A DNA stretch of 64,000 nucleotides from Vigna angularis (lineage: Eukaryota; Streptophyta; Magnoliopsida; Fabales; Fabaceae): assembly GCF_016808095.1 (NCBI RefSeq), contig NC_068975.1:33007001-33071000 (forward strand), given 5' to 3'. Position numbers and translations under genes: made by a program. The notes under the pieces were generated by a model. It searched no databases. It was not told the origin of the DNA and saw only the letters and a program-made list of their open reading frames with translations. Positions 53,747 to 64,000 of the stretch are shown in pieces. How positions within the stretch are numbered: the first letter of the stretch is position 1; every line of letters begins with the position of its first letter.

Positions 53747-54637
53747 CTCATCAATTATTATTATTAAAACTTCTGTTATAGTTATGTATGATTAATCAAA
53801 AACTAAAATTGTTTTAAATTAGTACTCCATGACTTATAACGAAAAAAAAAGTTATATGTTTTATAACATGATATAATCTCAATTATATTAAAAATATATA
53901 GGATAATCAGATAGATTAAAACCATCTTAAATTAAAGAAATGGAAATTTTATTTTTCAAAACATAGATTTTCGGTCTAGTCTCAAGTTTGGAGAGGCGCT
54001 TATTTGTACAAGATAAAGATGATATCATTTATGTAAAATGATATAATCTCGGAATAACTTTTTAAACAGGATTACTGTGTTAAAATAAGATTAAATGTAT
54101 TAATAAGGTATTAAGACACGGTAAGTTTAGCTTATAAGTTTATAAAATTCTCTTAAAAGACTATAAATAGAATACTATTTACAAGTACATATTATTAATT
54201 AATTATTATATTTTTACTAGGTAAGTTTATATGATGTATATTGTTGATTTGAAGTTGGACTATCTCTGTAAATACCTCATCCCTTATACATCTCCATAAG
54301 TTAAAAATCAAGAGATTTCAATTATAAAGAAATTAATTTCAATAGATAAAGACTATGATTATATGGAAATGTTTCAGTCCTACAAGTACAGAAGACATTA
54401 TTAAAAGTGATGCACGTAAATAATTTAGTTTTATTTATTATTTATGCCATCCCAAAATTAGCTATGCATAATTGTTTAAAAAATTATACATAACTTAAAA
54501 ATTTCCATTTTCATTTAAACATTAAATTTTGTATTGTAACTTAATCACCTAATAGTTAAAGTAAAAACATTGTAAAAAACAATGTTTAAATTATAAACAA
54601 GGAAAGAAAGAAGTAAAACATTGTGGAAAGTAAATTC

Positions 54638-54830
54638 TGTTGAGAATCTAAGTGTGAGTCTTAGTCTTACATTGATAAAAATAAAAAAGTAGACCAGTAT
54701 ATAAAGGTGAAAGACCCATTAACTCATCGCCTAAGGTTTTGGATAAAGAGTGGTGTCGATCACTTATATAGTTGGCTCAGATGTTATTAGTATTTGTATA
54801 ACTTATAAGGAACCTCCTCCTCGATAGACC
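54638..54830 (+). mobile_element. Probable LTR-like dispersed repeat fragment
   Basis: Starts TGTTGAGAATC, like the TRIM LTRs above. It continues with the TAGTCTTACATTG and CATCGCCTAAGGTTTTGG blocks and CACTTATATAGTTGGCTCAG, which I recall as common in legume genomic sequence. No primer-binding site or duplication was identified, so the class is uncertain. Confidence 0.35.
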
Positions 54831-56125
54831 TAACTCTGTCATGAGAGTCGATTGTTGTTGGAGGAGGAATTTACCTATCAAACTTAATTCAGTAAAATTA
54901 TGGAAAAACTTTAACTTGTGAAATATGAAATGGTGTTTTAATTGTCAAATATGACACATGAGAAAGGCATCAAATTGTCAAGCCACTTTTGCTTACGGTT
55001 CTCTCCTCATTAGCAACGGTTCGTCATGATCAGAACCATTGGAATTCTAAGTCTTTCAGCTTTGAAACGTAAAATGGAGACTGAACAAGGTAGCCCTAGA
55101 ATTTGACTGAAAATATTCCCAATTCCCATGGGAGATCAAGTGCAACGAAGAAATTCCAAAAAGTCCCTTTGCCGTTAATTCAATAATGTCAGCTGGGTAA
55201 CAGAAGAAACTTTATTAATTACAGTTCACAATTATACATTATTTAAGGTATAATTAATAAATATTAATTTCATTACATTTATATTAAATTATAAAATAGT
55301 TAATTTCATTAATTAAAATGATATCATTTTCTTATTTCAATAATTATTAATGCAGTTTTATTTTATTTAAAAGATAAATATATCATAAGTAATATACATT
55401 TAATTAATAATTTATTTGATATACATAAAAAAAGTTAAAAAATAATTGAATAACAAAATAAGTTAGAAGTTTAACCTTTTATTAGCTGATACAATGATGT
55501 TGTTTATTTTATTTTTCAGTTTGTTCTTTTTATGTTAATTTAAGTTTTCTTTAAAGTTTAATTATATTTTAATTTTAACAATATTAAAATGAAAGAAAAA
55601 CTATTAGAAAAAAAAAGAAAAATAAAACAACGATAAAATTATATTATTATTTTTTATATGTATCAAATAAATTATCAATAATAGTTGTATTACACTTATA
55701 AACATTTTTGTTTTTAAAATAATTAAAAACTGCATATGAATAATTTTTGAAGTTGAAATTTATATTATTTTAATCAATAAAGTTATTTATTCTATATTTC
55801 AATATAAATGTGATGAAATAAAATATTATTAATTATATCCTAAACAGTGTTTTAGAGTATTGGTTTAACATTCTCCTTATAATTTATAACCCTTGTAAAA
55901 CTTTGTGAATTATGTCAAATTTAAGGGTATAACCCTTAACTCAATTATTTGAATAATAAAAAATGCAGAAGACTCGTTTTTTTTTTTTAATTTAAATAGT
56001 ATAAAAAATATACTTAGTTTTTTGCTTTATTTTTTCTTCAAATTTTGTTCTTTACTTGTGAAGTCCAAAACTTCGATTCGAAATAGACAGAAATGATATC
56101 GTGGAATTTGTGGATGTAATCACCT

Positions 56126-56215
56126 AAACACACCAATGGCCGTTTAGATATTTGGAGATAGTAATAAAATAAACACACCAATGGCCGTTTAGATATTTGA
56201 AGATAGTAATAAAAT
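56126..56215. repeat. 45-bp tandem duplication
   Basis: Two adjacent copies (56126-56170 and 56171-56215) starting AAACACACCAATGGCCG differ by one base. The near identity implies a recent event. Confidence 0.92.
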
Positions 56216-58103
56216 TTCAACGAAAATATCTTTTTAATAATTTTTTTTTACATCAACGTATACCGTTTCAAATATACGAACTAATAAAATATTAATAAAT
56301 AATTTATTATAAAAAAATTATTAAAAATAATTGTTAATATATCATAATTAAATTTCATGACACTAATGCAGCCAAGATAATAAAAATGCACGTGATAAGC
56401 ATATTTAAATATTTCAAAACACAAGTAAAATGCGTTTGTCAATTAGTTAAAAAATTAATTTTAAATATTTGAAAACATGTTTTTAATTCAAATTAGTGAT
56501 TATTGAAATACATTAAGTTTAAAAAGTTATTTTTCAATCTCTTAAGTTGCCTTAGCAAGATGTTGGCTTTCCCTTATTTGGTTTTTTATCTCCTTGTCAT
56601 GATTTTTATATTTAGTTTTAGTTGAGTTTTTTTAATTATCTGAATTTCAACGCTGAGTTGAGACAGAGAATATGAACGAAGGATTTCAATTTTTAATTTT
56701 TTTTATTTACACATTTAATACGAATTTATCTAAACATCACGTCATTATGTAGCGGTAACATAATGTAGTCCATTTAAACGGTATGTTAAATGTTTTTGAA
56801 TTTTCGGTATAATTATATTAAATTAATTAATAGTATATTTAATAAGCAGGGTTTTATTTTTTTTATCATAATAATATATTTCTTAGAAAACTAGCTGATG
56901 AAATTTAAATGGGTAACATTTAAAGTTAATATATTTTCACTAAGATGGGAATTTTATTTTAGAAGCTTTTTTTAATTATAAATATTATAATAATTAAAAA
57001 ATTACAAAATTAGATAAAAAAGGAAAATTATAAAACAATAGGAATACTTTAATTTATTTGTTTAAATGAGCAATATGACATGTTCTTTTCGCCTTAACAA
57101 GGACGTGGCAGATTAAACTGTTGGTTCGATCCTCGAATATATTTTATTTATAAGTTAAAATAAATGTATATTACCATCGATTTGTACAGTGGTGTGGTAT
57201 GTATATATTAATGGAGAATTTATACAGAGTGTTAATAGTTTTACATCTTTTAAAAAATCACATTGAACTTATTATTACCTATATTTTATTTGATTAGTTT
57301 TCAAAATATAATTACAAAATGACCTTTTACTGTTTTCTTAAAGAAAATGGTTATAAAAATATTTTTTCTCTTCATATATATTGGTTAAGTTTATTTAAAT
57401 ATAAAGTTAAATATTACTTGGATGAACAAAAAATAACGAAATTAAAAAAATAAATCCGATATAAAGAAATGTATTTTTGAAAAATTTTAAAATAAATATT
57501 AATAGAATTATGTGAATAATAAAATATGGATATTGTAATAGCGGTAGTGACGAAACAAAAAGAACCGAGAGGTTCAGAAGAAAGGACACACGTGTACATA
57601 GATACAGAGCGAGTAACTGTAGAAACTTATAAGTTAAGAAGTTTTAATAAAAAGGTTATTGTTTTGATTTGATATCTTAAATTGATAAAAAGACGTTAAT
57701 TTGTGAAGTGTGGAATGGAAGAGAAGGGGGGGAGAGAGAGAAAGGTGAAATTTGAAATGAAAAGGGAAAAATGTGTGCTGGTTGTCGTAAACGATGTTTC
57801 CCACGTCATAGGGTGGCCTTACCTAGCTGGATGTCAGCCCCACCATTGACCCACCTCTTCTTCTCCCCAATCCTTCTCTTTCTCTATATTTCTCTTCTTC
57901 ACCTCTTCCTTCTTACTTCAAACAACAACAACTGCTTCACAACACTCTTCTCTTCCTTCTTCAAACTCTAATTTTGACCTCAAATTAAATCTCACCATTT
58001 TTTACTTCTCTCCCTCTTCATCCTTTTCCCACATTCTCACTTTTAGTCTAAATAAATAAATCTCATCCCTCAGCATTGCACGCTCAACATCATCACCTCC
58101 AAC

Positions 58104-59648
58104 ATGACCCCTCTCTTATCCTCTTTCTCCCTCACCGACATAGCCTCCTACCTCGTATGCTTCCTCCTCCTCCTCATTCTCCTCGAACAGATCTCCTACC
58201 TTTCCAAGAAGGCTTCCATCCCAGGACCCTCCTTCGTCGTCCCCTTCCTTGGAAACGCAATCCCATTGGTCCGTAATCCAACCAACTTCTGGGACCTTCA
58301 GTCCTCTCTGGCAAAGTCCACCCCTTTGGGCTTCTCCGCCAACTACATAATCGGCAACTTCATCGTTTTCATCAGAGACACCGAACTCTCCCACAAGGTC
58401 TTCGCCAATGTCAGGCCCAACGCTTTCCACCTGGTGGGCCACCCCTTCGGCAAGAAGCTATTCGGCGAACACAACCTTATCTACATGATGGGTCAAGAAC
58501 ACAAGAATCTCCGCCGTCGCATCGCCCCCAACTTCACCCCCAAAGCCCTCTCCACCTACACCTCGCTCCAGCAGATTATCATCCTCGATCACCTCAAGTC
58601 CTGGGTTGCCAAAGCTCAAGCCCAAACCGATTCCATTCCGCTCCGTATTCTGGCCCGTGACATGAATCTCGACACCTCCCAGACCGTCTTCGTGGGCCCC
58701 TACTTGGGCCTCAAAGCCAGAGAGCGCTTCGAGAGGGATTACTTTCTATTCAACGTTGGCCTTATGAAGCTTCCGTTTGATTTCCCCGGCACCGCGTTTC
58801 GAAACGCGAGGCTCGCCGTGGACCGGCTCATCGAAACGCTGGCCACCTGCACCGAGATGAGCAAAACCAGGATGCAGAAAAGGGAAGAGCCTTCGTGTCT
58901 GATTGATTACTGGATGCAGGAAACGCTCAGGGAAATCGAGGAGGCCAAGCTCACCGGAGAGCCGGCGGCACCGTTCTCCACCGACGCCGAGATTGGTGGT
59001 TACCTCTTTGATTTTCTCTTTGCGGCGCAGGACGCGTCCACTTCGTCGCTGCTGTGGGCGGTGGCGCTGCTGGATTCCCATCCGGAGGTGCTGGCGAAGG
59101 TTAGGGCAGAGGTGGCAGGAGTCTGGTCGCCGGAGTCGGACGAGCTGATTACCGCGGAGATGCTCCGGGAGATGAAGTATACGCAGGCGGTGGCTCGTGA
59201 GGTAGTGAGGTTCCGGCCGCCGGCGACGCTGGTGCCGCATATCGCGGCGGAGAGGTTCGCGCTGACGGAGTCGTACACGATACCGAAGGGGGCGATCGTG
59301 TTCCCGTCGGCATTCGAGTCGTCGTTTCAGGGGTTCAGTGAACCGGAGCGGTTCGACCCGGAGCGGTTCTCGGAGGAGAGACAGGAGGACCAAGTATTTA
59401 AAAGAAACTTTCTGGCCTTCGGTGCCGGGCCCCACCAGTGTGTGGGTCAAAGGTACGCATTGAATCATCTCGTTCTCTTCATCGCGTTGTTCGCCACGTT
59501 GATCAATTTCAAGAGGGACAGAACGGACGGTTGCGATGAGATCGCGTACGTACCCACCATATGCCCTAAAGACGATTGCAGGGTGTTTCTCTCGCAACGC
59601 TGCACACGATATCCTTCCTTCCCTGCAGTCGATGACCTGATGAAATGA
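58104..59648 (+). CDS. CYP710A: Cytochrome P450 of the CYP710A family (sterol C-22 desaturase)
   Basis: Intronless 514-residue protein, as usual for CYP710A. An N-terminal membrane anchor spans about residues 14-30, followed by the Pro-rich [13 protein letters not shown] hinge. The I-helix oxygen-binding motif is AAQDAST (307-313). The K-helix ExxR is E366-V-V-R369, the PERF-type motif FDPERF is at 417-422, and the haem-binding [10 protein letters not shown] is at 439-448 with the axial Cys446. CYP710A enzymes introduce the C-22 double bond of the sterol side chain, for example beta-sitosterol to stigmasterol, on the endoplasmic reticulum. The ATG at 58104 precedes the hydrophobic anchor directly. 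The coding region is much richer in G+C than the flanks. No P450 neighbour is present, although Arabidopsis has tandem copies. Desaturase specificity is family knowledge. Confidence 0.94.
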   Translation: MTPLLSSFSLTDIASYLVCFLLLLILLEQISYLSKKASIPGPSFVVPFLGNAIPLVRNPTNFWDLQSSLAKSTPLGFSANYIIGNFIVFIRDTELSHKVFANVRPNAFHLVGHPFGKKLFGEHNLIYMMGQEHKNLRRRIAPNFTPKALSTYTSLQQIIILDHLKSWVAKAQAQTDSIPLRILARDMNLDTSQTVFVGPYLGLKARERFERDYFLFNVGLMKLPFDFPGTAFRNARLAVDRLIETLATCTEMSKTRMQKREEPSCLIDYWMQETLREIEEAKLTGEPAAPFSTDAEIGGYLFDFLFAAQDASTSSLLWAVALLDSHPEVLAKVRAEVAGVWSPESDELITAEMLREMKYTQAVAREVVRFRPPATLVPHIAAERFALTESYTIPKGAIVFPSAFESSFQGFSEPERFDPERFSEERQEDQVFKRNFLAFGAGPHQCVGQRYALNHLVLFIALFATLINFKRDRTDGCDEIAYVPTICPKDDCRVFLSQRCTRYPSFPAVDDLMK

Positions 59649-62371
<2,723 letters not shown>

Positions 62372-63052
62372 TGTCAAAATGAGTTAGAACTCGGGGATCA
62401 ATCTGGTCAACTACGGGTTTAGATCGGATTGGGTTTGAAAAAATAAAATTTTTTATATGGACCAATTTTCAACCTAACTCACTTAAAATCCGACTTAACC
62501 CGAGTTGAATCCGTGGTAAGTTGGGTTGACTCACCATGTAGTTCTATTCAATTATTTATTATTTTGTGTTTCAATATTATTAGTTAACATTTTTTTTATT
62601 ATATTGTAAATGACGATAAAGAAGATCTTTCAAGACAGTAAAATATTATAAATTTATCTATTAAAGACTCTAATCTTATAAATGAACAAGTGGCAAAAAT
62701 TATCAATATTAAAAACTTGTTTATTCGGTTTTTGAGCTTGCTTTTGGATTATATTTAAATCGTATGTTACTTTTTTATTTATTTTGAATTATCTTTGGAG
62801 TTTAATATCATTTTAGAGTGAAATATATTTAAATTTGAATTACAAAAAAATCGGATTTTTTTTTTTGGATTTTAAAAATAATTGTAATTAAGTGAGTAAG
62901 TGAACCAATCCGTTTAACCCACCAACTCGTGGTGGACCAGACTAGGTTTTAACTTTTTCGGCTTGCTAATAATAAATGAGCCCGAGTTGGATTATCTCAT
63001 TAAGTGGTCAATCTGTAATAAGTCAGGACGGATTGAGTGATCGGTTTTGACA
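62372..63052. mobile_element. Possible DNA-transposon (hAT-like) remnant
   Basis: The ends TGTCAAAA and TTTTGACA are inverted. The adjacent sequences on both sides carry related GC-richer blocks, including AACCCGAGTTG on the left and, in inverse sense, GAGCCCGAGTTGG on the right, with an AT-rich centre. No matching target duplication flanks it, so the class and limits are tentative. Confidence 0.3.
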
Positions 63053-64000
63053 ATATTAATTTTTAGTAACATTAAAAATTACATTTTATACATTGTTTAG
63101 TAATTACCCTAACTAATTTTATACATATAGCCAGACTAATAACATGATTGAAATATTTTACTAAATATTAATAACTCACTGTTCGACTTACTATATCTAT
63201 TCAAGTTTTTAATTCAACATTAATTAAAACAAGTAAAAGCATTTTTAAATCTATGTGTTTGTTATGACACATATTTACCCCTAAGAAAATTAACATGGAA
63301 TGTTCACAGGCAATGTAAACTATCTAATTTATATCCAAAATTATAACACTTAATAGCACCAAAATAAGATTAATATAAGCATCTAAAATTGGAAAGTTGT
63401 AAAAAATAGCTCATAATAATAAGCAATACAGAAGCTTAGGACTTGCATAGGGCATTTTGTTGCAAAAAATAACCAAAACAATTGCAATAGAGAATTTCTT
63501 CGTTATCATTGCAAAAGAGCATGCAACTATGTTTAAATCTTGAAGCATGATTGTAAATTTAATGACGAAAATATAAAGAGTATCTAAAAAAATATTCTAA
63601 ATAAATATATTTAATAATAACTTTAAATACTTAATTTTATGTGTGAGAGTCTAGAAAATAGAGTATTAAAAGTAATAATGTGTTTTAAATAATGAGAATC
63701 AGTTACTTTAGTATCCAAAGTTCAATGTATGAATAAAATTTCTATTAACGAGTATCATTATCTAAAACATGTTATTTCTCTAAAAAACTTTCCTTCAGAC
63801 GCTCCTTACCATCTCTCTAAGCCTTTTGACTAATAGTTTATATGTTTGAAGATCAGAGTGCCTAAGTGATCATTGCCTTGAGGTTTTCAAATTTGTCTGA
63901 TCAATTCTTGCAAAAGAGTAAGTTAGTTTCTATTTTTTCTATATTTTGTGCATCTTTCTATGCATGTGAGCATTTTTCTGTTGCATGTGTCATAACGGTA
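63053..64000. other. AT-rich intergenic DNA to the window end
   Basis: No gene recognised. Composition becomes slightly less AT-rich after 63780 without a clear coding frame. Confidence 0.45.

Larger units (their letters stand above)
52198..58103. other. AT-rich intergenic DNA and CYP710A promoter side
   Basis: No gene recognised. It includes a (TA)n tract, a probable dispersed LTR-like repeat (54638-54830) and a 45-bp tandem duplication (56126-56215). The last 300 bp before 58104 is CT-rich leader-like sequence with a CTATATTT motif near 57884. Confidence 0.5.

Overview
The window is nuclear DNA of a dicot plant, most probably a legume. The genes have multiple short exons with GT-AG introns. 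Intergenic DNA is very AT-rich, with many long (TA)n tracts and dispersed retrotransposon and MITE copies. The legume (possibly Phaseoleae) assignment is inferred from the look of the repeats and proteins and was not tested by search.

Left half (1-24 kb). A 5'-truncated chloroplast Obg GTPase gene (OBGC/CPSAR1 type, +) ends at 1590. An intergenic stretch holding a TRIM-like retroelement follows. Next is an intronless AP2/ERF gene of the PUCHI type (9299-10276, +). The seven-exon gene for a tandem CCCH zinc-finger protein of the C3H58 type follows on the minus strand (23595 to 12819). Its last intron is 8.6 kb and contains a satellite-like array of 250-270 bp units, a TRIM inserted in that array, and a decayed nuclear copy of plastid ycf2. 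From memory, the gene order OBGC-PUCHI-C3H58 matches Arabidopsis At5g18570-At5g18560-At5g18550.

Middle (24-40 kb). A tRNA-Phe(GAA) gene (minus) has a clean Pol III terminator. Two neighbouring Mutator-type MITEs have perfect 9-bp target-site duplications, and a third, one-armed copy lies near 37.6 kb. Ribosomal protein genes RPL18A (eL20, minus) and RPS14 (uS11, plus) are divergent. They share a 1.36-kb intergenic region with telo-box and GGCCCA motifs and a tandem duplication of about 382 bp. The small membrane protein usually misnamed '60S ribosomal protein L18a-like' follows (38198-39682).

Right half (40-64 kb). This is mostly gene-poor AT-rich DNA. Two related solo LTRs in opposite orientations (42431-44733 and 49439-52192) have TG...CA ends and matching 5-bp duplications. 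One intronless, GC-rich cytochrome P450 gene of the CYP710A sterol C-22 desaturase family lies at 58104-59648. RPL18A near CYP710A resembles Arabidopsis At2g34480-At2g34500, again from memory.

The genes do not form one pathway. They are housekeeping genes (plastid ribosome biogenesis, cytosolic ribosome, tRNA), two regulators (an ERF factor and an RNA/DNA-binding CCCH protein) and a sterol enzyme. I see no obviously new multi-gene system. The most noteworthy items are the loss of all four zinc ligands in one CCCH finger, the ycf2 insertion, the palindrome-bounded MITE array and the solo LTR pair.
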